A stretch of DNA of 64,000 bases from Peptoniphilus lacrimalis DSM 7455 (GTDB taxonomy: Bacteria > Bacillota > Clostridia > Tissierellales > Peptoniphilaceae), in NCBI RefSeq assembly GCF_000378725.1, contig NZ_KB900372.1:62001-126000 (forward strand), written 5' to 3'. A program made the translations under genes and the position numbers. Each line of letters begins with the position of its first letter. Position 1 is the stretch's first letter. Shown here piece by piece: positions 27,199 to 37,108 of this stretch. The notes beneath the pieces are model-generated. The model was not told the DNA's origin. It worked only from the letters and a program-made list of their open reading frames with translations, and searched no databases.

Positions 27199-28902
27199 TT
27201 ACTTATTTAAGTTTATCTCTACAGTTTTGTTGTCGCTATTCCACTCTATGTTTTGGTCAATACCATCTTTAGTATTTCCATTTGTAAGCCCAAAAACATT
27301 GGCAACATAAGAAACAGAAAGTAAAATTCTTCCATTGACGTTTAGTGGTCTAGAGTCCATCTTTATCACTTTTCCGTTAGAAAGGACAATTTCATTTCCA
27401 TCAATTTGAATTTTTGCAACAAGTCCATTATTTGTAAAACTTGCAGTCCTAGTCTTTGAATCCCACTCCACTTTGGCACCGATCATTTCGGCAAGATTTC
27501 TCATTGGAAGCATAAGCCTATCGTTTTTTATAAGAGGCTTAACATCCATTTGTCTTTTAATAACTTTTCCATTTATAAGGACTTCATATTCTCCGCTATT
27601 TAAATTCAAGGTATATTTTTTAGCCTTAGAAGTAGTTTCCTTCTTAGGTTCTTCCTTAGAAGTTCTAGTGTAATTCTTGTTAGAATTATTTTTATTTTCA
27701 CTTGATTTTATTCTTGGGAAATAATTATAAGACTTGCTATTATTTTTATTTTTATTGTCCTGTTCCCTAGAATTATCCTTTGGCTTGTTTCCTTCTTGTG
27801 GTCTTTCCTTCTTGTCCTCTTTTTTACCTGGACTGGGCTTTACTTCAGAATTAGAATTTTCTACTACCTTACTCCTAGTCCATGTTCCCTCAAAATTTTT
27901 ATTTTCACTTACAGAAAGAGATCTTGTAGGATTCCAACTTGAAAAATTCCACTCATACTTATTTTTTCCACTTTTTTCTATTATCTTTCCAAACTTTTCA
28001 GGCTCAAAAGCTTGTCCCTCTTTAATTTTTTTCACTTGAGGTAGTTTATCCTTTATAGATTCAGGCATTTTATCATAACTAATTTCGCTTTTTGAATCTT
28101 TATCAAAGCCAACAAATTTAAAAGTCATGGTGAATAACTTGCTTGCAGTAGCTGTAAAAGTCTTATTATTTTCACTAACCTTGCCATATTCAGGTTGCCA
28201 TTTCACATCAGTGTAATTATCATTAATGGGTTTAGCACTTATAGTATCAAAAATATTTTGCTTTGTCGCTAATAACTTATATTTAGAAACATCAGTCCCT
28301 GGCTTAACCTTATAAGTTTTAAAAGGCACTGGTTTTTCTTTGTCGCCAATTGTTTCTTCCTCACCTATAGAAACCTTAACTCCTTCACCTAAAAAGAAAT
28401 TAGTCTTAATTGCATCCTTAGGTGCATTAATATTGTTGGAAGATGTAACCTTGTTTATAACGAGTAAGTTTTGGGCATTTAATATCACTTCTGATTTATC
28501 TGAAAATTTGACCTTAAGTCTTCCCTCCCTATTCGTCTCTGAACCTGCAGAAGTATTACGCTTATCAAGATCAGTGACAACAGCATCTTTTAAATATTTT
28601 TCGAATTCTTCATTTTGAACTTTTAACTTAACGCCATCTTTCCAATTAACTTCATCTTCTTCCCATACAGTAATATCCTTAGCCTCTAAATTATCTCCAA
28701 TCTTTTTGGCAATTGTATCCTCATTAGCTTGAAGAAGACCTTCACCTACGCTCTGAGAACCATCTACACTCTTAGAAAGACTTACCCTCTCTATTATTTG
28801 AGAATTTACACTAACCTCATTATCGGGCAAAGCAAAGGTATTAACCGGAAATGAAAGCCCAAATAACAAAGTAGCCATAGTAGTTGCTACAACTTTTTTC
28901 AT
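27199..28902 (-). CDS. Secreted stalk-domain (copper amine oxidase N-like) surface protein
   Basis: A signal peptide (MKKVVATTMATLLFGLSFPV) starts at the ATG at 28902, preceded by GGAGGAAAA; the frame from 28914 is less likely. Residues 30-320 form an unassigned extracellular region. A Lys/Asn/Glu-rich low-complexity linker follows (about 340-430). The C-terminal 135 residues contain the Cu_amine_oxidN1 stalk motif, seen in INGKVIKRQMDVKPLI, DRLMLPMRNLAEMIGAKVEW and INGR-type second copies. Such domains are structural, often cell-wall linked in this group; no amine oxidase is implied. It lacks LPxTG and SLH anchors. Confidence 0.8.
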   Translation of the reverse strand: MKKVVATTMATLLFGLSFPVNTFALPDNEVSVNSQIIERVSLSKSVDGSQSVGEGLLQANEDTIAKKIGDNLEAKDITVWEEDEVNWKDGVKLKVQNEEFEKYLKDAVVTDLDKRNTSAGSETNREGRLKVKFSDKSEVILNAQNLLVINKVTSSNNINAPKDAIKTNFFLGEGVKVSIGEEETIGDKEKPVPFKTYKVKPGTDVSKYKLLATKQNIFDTISAKPINDNYTDVKWQPEYGKVSENNKTFTATASKLFTMTFKFVGFDKDSKSEISYDKMPESIKDKLPQVKKIKEGQAFEPEKFGKIIEKSGKNKYEWNFSSWNPTRSLSVSENKNFEGTWTRSKVVENSNSEVKPSPGKKEDKKERPQEGNKPKDNSREQDNKNKNNSKSYNYFPRIKSSENKNNSNKNYTRTSKEEPKKETTSKAKKYTLNLNSGEYEVLINGKVIKRQMDVKPLIKNDRLMLPMRNLAEMIGAKVEWDSKTRTASFTNNGLVAKIQIDGNEIVLSNGKVIKMDSRPLNVNGRILLSVSYVANVFGLTNGNTKDGIDQNIEWNSDNKTVEINLNK

Positions 28903-29262
28903 ATTTTCCTCCATATTAAATCTTTAGTATCTCTTATAATTTTTTAAACACATTAAATTAAGGTAAAATTTGTAAAAATAAATTAAAATAAATTGTCTAC
29001 CACTTTATCTTAAATTACCTAAATAACAAATAAGAAAATATTATTAACTTAATGTAAAGACACCAAGAAAAATATTAGCATATATTTACTTTAATGTAAA
29101 TAAAAAATATTTCTCATAAATAAATAATATATATTTCTTAGAACTTGTTTAATTTTTCATAATTTTATAAAAAATATATTTGTTGAAAAAGTCTCAAAAG
29201 AAAAAGACAAGGGAAAATAAAAATCCTTCGTCTTTTTCATCATAAAATCCACGATTAACATG
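28903..29262. other. Intergenic region upstream of the stalk-domain protein
   Basis: No gene is visible. The stretch is very AT-rich and should contain the promoter of the stalk-domain gene. A dense A/T region at 28920-29160 gives no clear promoter by eye. Confidence 0.45.
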
Positions 29263-29556
29263 TTAACCCACTCCCATGATAGATTTGATGCGGTCAAACA
29301 TATCTCGTGAATAAGCTTCTTTTTCAACCAAACTCTTCCAATCCTATATTGCTTCTCCGTCTGTCACTCCAGTTGGCAAAACCATGCTCCCATCCTTCAT
29401 ACTAATGAATGGCGAAAAATTAAAAACATCGTCCCTATAACGGATGGTAATAATTGCATTCGGTGCAATATCCGATATATTTTGACAAATAAAAGTGGTC
29501 CCAGTGGTTGAGATATTGTCCAAATATATATTTTCCACTTCCTCAATTGACCGTCC
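29263..29556 (-). pseudogene. Remnant of an unrecognised protein with in-frame amber codon
   Basis: From 29556 the frame reads RSIEEVENIYLDNISTTG and continues sensibly to DGEAI, where a TAG at 29344-29346 interrupts it. In the same frame the next 27 codons, beginning DWKSLVEKEAYS and ending MFDRIKSIMGVG, lead to a TAA at 29263. The coherence across the TAG suggests a recent nonsense mutation. Another stop (29557-29559) bounds it upstream. I do not recognise the family. Confidence 0.5.
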
Positions 29557-29865
29557 TTAGAAATTTCCAATTCCTTTTATTTTAGATGTAGTCGTCTAAA
29601 ACATCTGTAAATAATCGTAAACCCAAACATATACATTATTTAGCTTGGTCTATTCTATAAATTTAAACTCCTAGTCTTTTTAATAAGATTATAATATAAT
29701 CTCAATTATAGTCGATTTTTACATTTAGGGTTTTAGTCTTCACATTCATACTTAAAAGATAATATCAAGTTGATAACTTGGAAATTTCTTAGATGAGATG
29801 AGTTGAAATTAACTTATTAAATAAAATTCAATATCTTTATTTAGTCAATATAGGAGGAAGATTTA
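29557..29865. other. Intergenic region upstream of the EamA gene
   Basis: No gene is seen. The segment presumably carries the promoter of the downstream transporter; the AT content prevents a confident call. Confidence 0.4.
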
Positions 29866-30768
29866 TTGAAGAATAAGAATTATACTAAGGGTTTATTTTA
29901 TGCAACACTCGGTGCTTTGGGCTGGGGTATTTCTGGAATATGCAGTCAGTATCTTTTTATGAATTATGATGTTGATTCCTCTTGGGTAACAGCAGTTAGA
30001 ATGGTCTTGTCTGGTATTTTACTTTTAGGTTTTGGGGGTATTAAAGATAAGGATAAGCTTATAAAAATTTGGACTGTTCCAAAAGATGTGTTCTGGCTTT
30101 TTGCCTTTGCTATTCTAGGACTTTTGATGGTTCAGTACGCCTTTATCAGTGCAATAAAATACTCAGACACTGCTACTGCAACAGTCTTACAAAGTCTTAA
30201 CGTTGTTATAATGATTGTTTTTATGTCCATTGTAACAAAAACTATGATGAAATTTTCTCAAATAATAGCAGTCTTTTTAGCTGTTTTTGGAACCTATCTA
30301 ATTTCTACTGGAGGAAATCCAAGCACCATGAATATATCTACATATGGGTTAATTTTTGGATTACTTTCTGCAGTTGGTGTTATAACTTACACGCTTTTTT
30401 CTCGACCTATTATTGTTAGTTGGGGAAATATAATAGTAACTGGATGGGGTATGCTTATAGGAGGCATTGTTATATCAATCATTACAAAGGCTTGGATTAT
30501 TCCAAAAGAAATGGATTTTATGGGATGGCTCATGATTGCAATAATAATTGTAATTGGTACTGCTGGAGGATTCTCAATTTTCCTTGAAGGTGTAAAACAT
30601 ATTGGACCTGTCAAGGCAACTTTAATAGGATGTATAGAACCTGCTTCGGCAACCCTACTTGCAGCTATATTTTTGGGAATGAGATTTTCATTAGTAGAGT
30701 TAGGAGGATTTTTTTGCATTTTGTTGACAGTCTTTTTATCTGCCAAGGACAAGGATAGAGAAAATTAG
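29866..30768 (+). CDS. EamA/DMT-family transporter
   Basis: This 300-residue membrane protein has ten predicted segments arranged as two EamA repeats. The first begins LGALGWGISGICSQYLF, and the second begins STYGLIFGLLSAVGVITYTLF and ends with IEPASATLLAAIFLGMRFSL, the family signature. Members export or import amino acids and metabolites. The start is a TTG at 29866 with AGGAGGAAG seven bases upstream. Confidence 0.9.
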   Translation: MKNKNYTKGLFYATLGALGWGISGICSQYLFMNYDVDSSWVTAVRMVLSGILLLGFGGIKDKDKLIKIWTVPKDVFWLFAFAILGLLMVQYAFISAIKYSDTATATVLQSLNVVIMIVFMSIVTKTMMKFSQIIAVFLAVFGTYLISTGGNPSTMNISTYGLIFGLLSAVGVITYTLFSRPIIVSWGNIIVTGWGMLIGGIVISIITKAWIIPKEMDFMGWLMIAIIIVIGTAGGFSIFLEGVKHIGPVKATLIGCIEPASATLLAAIFLGMRFSLVELGGFFCILLTVFLSAKDKDREN

Positions 30769-30787
30769 TAAAGTATTATAAAAAATA

Positions 30788-30809
30788 TCTAATAAAAATT
30801 TTTATTAGA
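30788..30809. terminator. AT-rich palindrome after the EamA gene
   Basis: A perfect 22-bp palindrome with arm TCTAATAAAAA lies 20 bases after the stop. There is no good T run, so termination is likely but unproven. Confidence 0.4.
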
Positions 30810-30979
30810 CATTTCTCAAACTCTCTCTATTTGGATACAATTTAATTCTTAATTTTTTAACGCATAAAGCATCGGTTTAAATACCTATAATTAAAACCCG
30901 TTAAAATGTTTCAATAAAAAACCTGTAGCAAATGATATCTATCATCTTTAGTGGAAGGACCAATAAGGAGGGTATTTTT

Positions 30980-31066
30980 ATGAAATATATCTATGAATTC
31001 AAAAAAGAATGTGAACAGTTATATAGATAGGGTAAATGACCTGGTACACCTAAAAGAGTTGAAAAT
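30980..31066 (+). pseudogene. IS3-family orfA (transposase helper) remnant
   Basis: A good ribosome site (AAGGAGGG) and ATG start a frame reading MKYIYEFKKECEQLYR. It then has TAG, GK, TGA and PGTPKRVEN. Intact IS3-type OrfA proteins that I know begin with a very similar block, with Gln and Trp where the two stops stand, so both stops look like single transitions. Nothing of the catalytic orfB remains. The rest of 30769-31222 shows no gene. Confidence 0.6.
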
Positions 31067-31222
31067 ACTTTTTACACCTACCTTTTTTTGCTTTCATCAT
31101 AAAAAAATATATGGTCCAAGTTTTATCCCTTAGACCATATATTATAACTTCTTCCTTAACAACACTTTTAACCGCTAAAATTTTAAGATATACCTCAATA
31201 AGTGTTGTTAGATCATATTAAA

Positions 31223-34200
31223 TTATTTTTCTTCACCATAAGGTGGTATTGGAAAAGTAAATCTCTTTCCATTTAACCTAATCCATCTTTCACTCTTGCC
31301 GTCAGAAAGTCTTTTATAGTCATGACCATTCATGGCTTCAACTATTGGACCATATGCCCAATGACTATCATTCATATCAATCATAGGTGCAAGTTCTTGT
31401 ACATGAGCCTTCGCAAAATCTAAATCCGCATATCTATTCAAAATCCTGTTTGTTGAACTTACGACTTCTGCTCTTGTTATATTTTTTTCAGGTTTAAAAG
31501 TACCGTCTGGATATCCGCTTATCCATCCTTTTGCTTCTGCTGAACATATTACCTTATATGCCCAATGATTCTTACTTACATCACTAAACTTAAGGTCAGC
31601 TTTATCAGCTAAGCTATCAAACCTTGATGCTATTGAAGCAAACTCTGCTCTTGTTATTGGAGCATTTGGTTTAAATGTTCCATCTGGATAACCAGAAACT
31701 AATTTCTTTTCACTCATAAATGTCACTGCATAAGCATACCAGTCATTTTCTTTAATATCTTTATAAGGCATAATATATTTTCTGCCCTTTTCTGGTCTTT
31801 CCTTTAACAATCTCGCAAACATCATAGTTACTTCTGCCCTAGTCATTGGTTGATCAGGTCCAAAAGTTTTATCGGGATAACCCTTCATATAAGCGTAATG
31901 GTCATCAATATTTAGGATTGGTTCTCCTATTTTTTCATAATAATAATATTTATGCTCAGGTTTTGGTTCTGGCTTTGGTTCTGGCTTTGGTTCCGGCTTT
32001 GGTTCCGGATTTGGTAAAGGTTTAACTTGATTTTTTACAAGTATTGTATATTGGATTGTTTTATTATCCTTTTGATCTTTGATAATAAAATCCTTACCAT
32101 CTTCAGTTTGTTCTGCTTTCCATTTAAAATTATAAACTTCTTTTTTACCAGATTGTGAAGTTGCCTTTCCTTTAAAATTACCATAGACATTACCTACAAC
32201 TGTTAACTTACTTCCATCGGATACATTATCATTCACTTTAATTCCAGGAACTTTTAAATCTAAGGTATCTGAAACACTTGTTACATCCTTATATAAATCA
32301 GTAAATTTAGTGTAATTGCCGTTTTTTAAAGTCATTTTTACAATGATTTTATTTCCATCACGCTTAAGATCTCCAGCTTTAACTTCAAAAAGTTTATTTT
32401 CTGTTAATGTTGCTTTTAAATCAGCAGGTATTTCTAATCCTTCTGGAATTGTAAGCTCTGCTATAAATTCACTTTTTATATCTTTTGTTGTTATATTGTC
32501 AGAATCTCCTGCATAATTATCTTTTAAAAGTTTTATTTGCTTTTTAATACTACTTACATCAAGTCTGCCAGTGTATTCAAGAACATCGCCAGCCTTAACT
32601 TCATGTAAGGCATTATGTTCAGTATCATCACCGATTAAAATATCTCCACCTAAAGTAAGTTCTTGTGGAAGATTAACTGTAAGATTAACTGTAAGATTAA
32701 TTGAGTCATTATCATCTTCACTCTGAGTGAAGTCTTTTCCGTCTGCTGTTTGTTTTCCAGTCCATTGATAATTAAATACTTTTGTTTTTAAATCTTTTGT
32801 TGCAACACCTATAAATGTCCCTGATACTTCTCCTTTTACTGTTAAATTACCTTGGGCTGTGTCTTTTACTTTAATATTTGAAATTTCTAAGTCTAATTTG
32901 TCATTTACACTTGTTACATCTGTATATAAGTCAGTAAATTTAGTATAGTCTTTTTTAAGTGTCATTTTAACAATGATTTTATTTCCATTAACCTCTGTAC
33001 TTTCGACTTTAAAAAGATTATTTTCTGTTAAAGTAGCTTTTAAGTCTTTTGGTATTTCTAAACCTTCAGGAATTGTAAGCTTTGCTATAAATTCACTTTT
33101 TATATCTTTTGTTGTTATTTCATTTGAAGAATTATTATTGTTTTTATCAAAGTCATCTTTTAAAGATTGTATTTGATTTTTAATTGAAGAAACATCAAGT
33201 CTTCCATCAAATGTTAAAAGGTCCTCTTTATCTACTGGATAAATGCTATCATGTTCTGTGTCATAGTCTTCATTAGCCTTTTTAACAAGTAAATCTCCAC
33301 CAAGAGTTAATTGAACGGGTTTTGAAACCATTATTGTATATTGGATAGAAGAACCATCTTTTGCTTCTGAATCTTTTCCCTCTATTGATTGGTTTCCAAT
33401 CCACTTAAAGTCGAATTTTTTAATTGTATTGCCATCTTTAGCTACTGCAGAAAAATTCCCTTTAACTTCTCCTTTAATCGTGAATTTTTCACCGTCTTTT
33501 ATTTTATCAAAATCTTTTAATTTTAGTCCATTAACTGTTACTGAAAGGGTATTATCTTTATCACCTGTTGAAAAAACTGCATCTTTTAATTTTTTATAAT
33601 CAGTCATTCCGTCTTTAAGCTTAAATGTTACAGTTATTTTTTGTCCTTTTACTTTTGTTTCACTAATTTCAAAACAATTGCCAAGTCCCTTAGCTTCTAC
33701 TTGTAAATTTTTAGGAGCTTCTACTTCTTTAGGCAAAGTTAAAGTGGCAGTAAATGTTGATTTTGTTCCTGTTAAAGAAATTTTATCAAAGTCTTTTTCT
33801 TCTTTATTAAATATTCCTTCAATTAAATTCATTTTATTTTTAATAGAAGATACATTCACTCCACCTGTCAAAGCAAATTCTTCATTTTCAGAAATGATTT
33901 TTATATCTTTACTTGTTTCTTTGCTGTCTGACCAAATATCAGAGTCAATTGTTTCTTGTGAAGAAATTTTATTTTCATTAGGAATATTCGGATCATCTTT
34001 CCAAGACAAATAGTAAGTTGTATCAGCAGTTATTTGTGGGTTTTCACCCTTCATAATAAAGCTAAAGAATTTATAATCATCAAATCTTATTGCTTTTCCG
34101 CCAGCTTCTGCTCTATCTGAAAAATAATCCAGATTTGAAATCACAAAACCTGTTTTTGTTGCATCTTTATCCGGTTTTAATTCGTTATGGTCAAGTCCGT

Positions 34201-36415
34201 TTAATAAATCAAATAACTTATCATTATATTTAGCCTTTTTATTTAATACTGCAACTTCGCCACCATTTGCATCTTTTTCAATTGTAAAGACATCTGTTTT
34301 AGTTTTAAAGATTGACCCTTCGCTAAAAGTTCCCCCATTTGCTGAAAAAGAAACTTTATATTCATTATCAGTGTATTTTGCGTATAAATCTATTTGACTT
34401 TGGCCTTCAGTAAAGTTTATTTTTTCTTTTGCATTATAAACTTTTCCGCTTCCGTCAGGAGCTGTTGTCCAGCCTGCAAATTTTTTACCTTCTACATTGA
34501 AGTCGGCTTTTTCTTTTACTATATCTTCAAAAGATAAAACTTCTATATTTTGTGCATCTTCACCTGCAGAAGAAATATAGTCTTTTCCGGCTCCATTATG
34601 GTAAATAACTGTTTTTCTTTGCCATTTTGCATAAACTTCTGTGTCAGTAGTTAGTTTTTCGTCCCAATTATATGCTTTTTCTTCACCATTAGCTGTCTTG
34701 TAGAACCAGCCTAAAAATTTAACACCATTTTTATCTGTTGGATTTTCAGGTTTAACATTTCCTACTACATCATCAAGTTTATAGCCTCTTATTGTTTTAA
34801 ATTCTTTGTCTGCATTAGTATTATCAGAAAAACTTGCATCAGCATTATTTAATTTAAAAGTTACTTTAGCTCCTGGTACAAAAACGTGTTTTTTATTATC
34901 CTTTGATGGATTAACTACTGGATAAATATATTCTTGACCATTTTTATTTATTGGTTTTAATTCATTTATATTACTGTCTTTAAGAGTAAAATAAGATAAA
35001 TATTCATCTCCATTTTCTTTACCATTTGTTGGAGTTGTAATATTATAGTTGTAAGTAGAATCATAGGCTATTAAATATGATCCACCTGTTACTACATAGG
35101 TACTTCCAGTTCCGCGATTTGCTCCACCACAATCAGCATTTTTATCTATTGCATCTGTATTTACAACAGAATTTCCCTTAAAAGTTAAATGACAAGGTCC
35201 ACTTGTTCTGCCTGTTCCATAAGATGGTGTCCATTGCATATTTGTAGTTTCAAAAGTTGAATCTTCAAAAATAACTTCTCCCGGCTTATAATTAATATTA
35301 AGTCCACCGTCAGTGCTGTTTTTTATTATGAATTTTGAATCTTTAACGACTAATTTTTCTGAAACCGTAACTCTTGAGCCATCTGCTGTTACTATCGAGT
35401 TGTTTTTTATTTCTGATGGTCCTAGAAGTGCAAATGAATTTTTATATCCTGAAACTCCTTTCGCTTTATACACATAAAATTCAGAATTATCTAAATGTAA
35501 TCCTCCTTTTAATGTTCCATCCTTTTGTTTACATGGATCAAAATAATACCACACATCTTTAGTTGTAAGAGAAGCATCTTTCATATAAAGTCCTGAATAT
35601 TGCTCACTTGATCTAAGCTTACCTTCAACATAAACTGTACAACCAATAAACCAAGAATCAGAAGAATAAGAAAATCCTCTACCAGTTTGTTCTTTAGCAG
35701 AAATTTGTAACTTATCTTTAGATTTACCATTAATTTTAGCTCCGTCAGCCAAACTAAAAGCTATTTCATTTTTATCTAAAACATAATTTCCGTCGTTTAT
35801 CTCTGCTCCTTTTTTAACATTAATTGCTGTTTTATAGCCTGACATTGTTAATGTTGTTCCATCAGCAACAGTTAAATGACTTCCTTCTACTAATTCAATT
35901 CCAGTTCCATTACCTTGCATAGTTACATCTTCAAGAAATTTTAATGTTATTTTTTTATTAACTGTTATATTTTTTTCAGCTAAGCTAAGAACATTGAGAG
36001 TTCCCCCATCATTGATTACTTCCATTGCCTTAGCAAAAGTTTTAACCGGATGTTCTACTGAACCGTCATTATTATCATCGCCTTTTGCAGAATCTAAATA
36101 AACTTCTGTTAGATTATTTCCTCCAGGTGCTTTTTCTGCACCACTCATTTTTTCTAGATTTTCAGTTAAAAAAATATCTTTCTTATTAACTTTATCTTTA
36201 TTCTCACTTAGTTCATCAGTAGGTTTAATAATATTATCTTCTTCTAACTTTGCACTACTTTCCTTAGTATTAAAATCATCAAACGATTTAGTGCTTATAT
36301 TTTCATTATTAATCGGTAAATTATTACCCTCAGCATAAACCACCTCTATAGATGGTCCTATGATACCTATAAGCATTAATATTGATAGAAATAAAGAAAT
36401 AATTTTATTTCTCAT
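31223..36415 (-). CDS. Giant secreted SLH-domain surface protein
   Basis: I start at the ATG at 36415 (AAAGGGGTG upstream; signal peptide MRNKIISLFLSILMLIGIIG); the frame runs 28 codons further. The numbers below count from that longer frame. Residues about 130-530 look like a parallel beta-helix of the pectin-lyase type (VYLDSAKGDDNNDG). Residues about 590-735 hold InlB/Listeria-Bacteroides type beta repeats (GWFYKTANGEEKAYNWDEKL). Three long repeats start near 878, 1098 and 1311, each opening with (D/N)VSSIKxxI. A PEPKPEPK hinge precedes three SLH domains (about 1525-1700) with SGYPDGTFKP and TRAE motifs. SLH domains bind pyruvylated wall polymer, so this is an adhesin or S-layer type protein. 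Confidence 0.9.
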   Translation of the reverse strand: MRNKIISLFLSILMLIGIIGPSIEVVYAEGNNLPINNENISTKSFDDFNTKESSAKLEEDNIIKPTDELSENKDKVNKKDIFLTENLEKMSGAEKAPGGNNLTEVYLDSAKGDDNNDGSVEHPVKTFAKAMEVINDGGTLNVLSLAEKNITVNKKITLKFLEDVTMQGNGTGIELVEGSHLTVADGTTLTMSGYKTAINVKKGAEINDGNYVLDKNEIAFSLADGAKINGKSKDKLQISAKEQTGRGFSYSSDSWFIGCTVYVEGKLRSSEQYSGLYMKDASLTTKDVWYYFDPCKQKDGTLKGGLHLDNSEFYVYKAKGVSGYKNSFALLGPSEIKNNSIVTADGSRVTVSEKLVVKDSKFIIKNSTDGGLNINYKPGEVIFEDSTFETTNMQWTPSYGTGRTSGPCHLTFKGNSVVNTDAIDKNADCGGANRGTGSTYVVTGGSYLIAYDSTYNYNITTPTNGKENGDEYLSYFTLKDSNINELKPINKNGQEYIYPVVNPSKDNKKHVFVPGAKVTFKLNNADASFSDNTNADKEFKTIRGYKLDDVVGNVKPENPTDKNGVKFLGWFYKTANGEEKAYNWDEKLTTDTEVYAKWQRKTVIYHNGAGKDYISSAGEDAQNIEVLSFEDIVKEKADFNVEGKKFAGWTTAPDGSGKVYNAKEKINFTEGQSQIDLYAKYTDNEYKVSFSANGGTFSEGSIFKTKTDVFTIEKDANGGEVAVLNKKAKYNDKLFDLLNGLDHNELKPDKDATKTGFVISNLDYFSDRAEAGGKAIRFDDYKFFSFIMKGENPQITADTTYYLSWKDDPNIPNENKISSQETIDSDIWSDSKETSKDIKIISENEEFALTGGVNVSSIKNKMNLIEGIFNKEEKDFDKISLTGTKSTFTATLTLPKEVEAPKNLQVEAKGLGNCFEISETKVKGQKITVTFKLKDGMTDYKKLKDAVFSTGDKDNTLSVTVNGLKLKDFDKIKDGEKFTIKGEVKGNFSAVAKDGNTIKKFDFKWIGNQSIEGKDSEAKDGSSIQYTIMVSKPVQLTLGGDLLVKKANEDYDTEHDSIYPVDKEDLLTFDGRLDVSSIKNQIQSLKDDFDKNNNNSSNEITTKDIKSEFIAKLTIPEGLEIPKDLKATLTENNLFKVESTEVNGNKIIVKMTLKKDYTKFTDLYTDVTSVNDKLDLEISNIKVKDTAQGNLTVKGEVSGTFIGVATKDLKTKVFNYQWTGKQTADGKDFTQSEDDNDSINLTVNLTVNLPQELTLGGDILIGDDTEHNALHEVKAGDVLEYTGRLDVSSIKKQIKLLKDNYAGDSDNITTKDIKSEFIAELTIPEGLEIPADLKATLTENKLFEVKAGDLKRDGNKIIVKMTLKNGNYTKFTDLYKDVTSVSDTLDLKVPGIKVNDNVSDGSKLTVVGNVYGNFKGKATSQSGKKEVYNFKWKAEQTEDGKDFIIKDQKDNKTIQYTILVKNQVKPLPNPEPKPEPKPEPKPEPKPEHKYYYYEKIGEPILNIDDHYAYMKGYPDKTFGPDQPMTRAEVTMMFARLLKERPEKGRKYIMPYKDIKENDWYAYAVTFMSEKKLVSGYPDGTFKPNAPITRAEFASIASRFDSLADKADLKFSDVSKNHWAYKVICSAEAKGWISGYPDGTFKPEKNITRAEVVSSTNRILNRYADLDFAKAHVQELAPMIDMNDSHWAYGPIVEAMNGHDYKRLSDGKSERWIRLNGKRFTFPIPPYGEEK

Positions 36416-36454
36416 ACAAACGGACACCCCTTTCTTAATTGTATTTGTTATTTG

Positions 36455-36460
36455 ATTATA
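36455..36460 (-). promoter_or_regulatory. Candidate extended -10 box for the SLH protein
   Basis: On the minus strand TGTTATAAT (TATAAT at 36460-36455) lies about 40 bases before the ATG. No good -35 box is seen at 17 bases, which is common for TG-extended promoters. Confidence 0.4.
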
Positions 36461-36600
36461 ACACAAAAAATTATATATACATATTTTTTTAGTGTTCATA
36501 TAAAAGACTGTAAAATAAATTTTTATGCACTAATTATTTCACAGTAGAAAATTTCACAAAACCCCTAGAGATTTTGTTTGCTATGCTTTTTAGTAGTTTT

Positions 36601-37005
36601 TTAGTTTCTTACTTTGTATCTATCTACATCGATAGCCATGTTAGTGAATTTATTCTCTAAATAAGAAATTTCTGTAGGCCCAAATGAGTTGTTTTGTGTT
36701 GTTAACATAACTGCATCAGAAAAATAAATTTCATCTTTTAAGTGTTCTGCTACTCTAAATAAAACACCTTCACCATTTTTTCTTATACCAGCTTGACCTA
36801 TATATACTTCGTCATCCCCATCATCATTCTTGCCAAATAAAAAATATACTCCACTTTGCTTTAAATCTAGTCTATCCTTACATTTATCAAGATAGGTTCT
36901 TGGAATTTTATAAGCAATACCTGTCCAATTTGATAAAGTACACTTTATTCTTCCAGTAACTTCCCCATCCATTAAAAAAAGATTAAAATTTTTACTATTT
37001 TTCAT
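36601..37005 (-). CDS. GIY-YIG nuclease-family protein, probably truncated
   Basis: The sequence LMDGEVTGRIKCTLSNWTG and the core SGVYFLFGKNDDGDDEVYIGQAG place it in a GIY-YIG group whose members usually continue to around 300 residues with a DUF4357 tail. Here the frame stops after 134 residues, soon after NNSFGPTEISYLENKF. The GIY motif appears as GVY and YIG as VYIGQA. The downstream sequence does not continue the family in any frame, so it is a truncated gene that may be inactive. A helicase tail remnant lies right upstream on the same strand. Confidence 0.7.
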   Translation of the reverse strand: MKNSKNFNLFLMDGEVTGRIKCTLSNWTGIAYKIPRTYLDKCKDRLDLKQSGVYFLFGKNDDGDDEVYIGQAGIRKNGEGVLFRVAEHLKDEIYFSDAVMLTTQNNSFGPTEISYLENKFTNMAIDVDRYKVRN

Positions 37006-37108
37006 TATTTAGCTCCTTGTATATTTTATTGTCATCAATAAAAGCAATCTTTTACCTTAAGCTGTATAAATTCCAGCTTTCATGTTTTAAATATCTATAA
37101 ATAAATTT

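Noticed and set aside
27199-28902. Copper amine oxidase enzyme
   Set aside because: Only the N-terminal stalk-type domain is present; the catalytic domain with its topaquinone tyrosine is absent.
29344-29346. TAG read as pyrrolysine
   Set aside because: No pyl genes or methylamine methyltransferases are in the window and the surroundings contain other decayed genes, so a nonsense mutation is simpler.
31950-32015. Short regular repeats resembling a CRISPR-like array
   Set aside because: The repeats encode the Pro-Glu-Pro-Lys hinge of the SLH protein, in frame and without unique spacers.
33678-34013. Plus-strand frame of over 100 codons inside the SLH gene
   Set aside because: It is antisense to a well-supported coding region with clear protein repeats and lacks a start signal.
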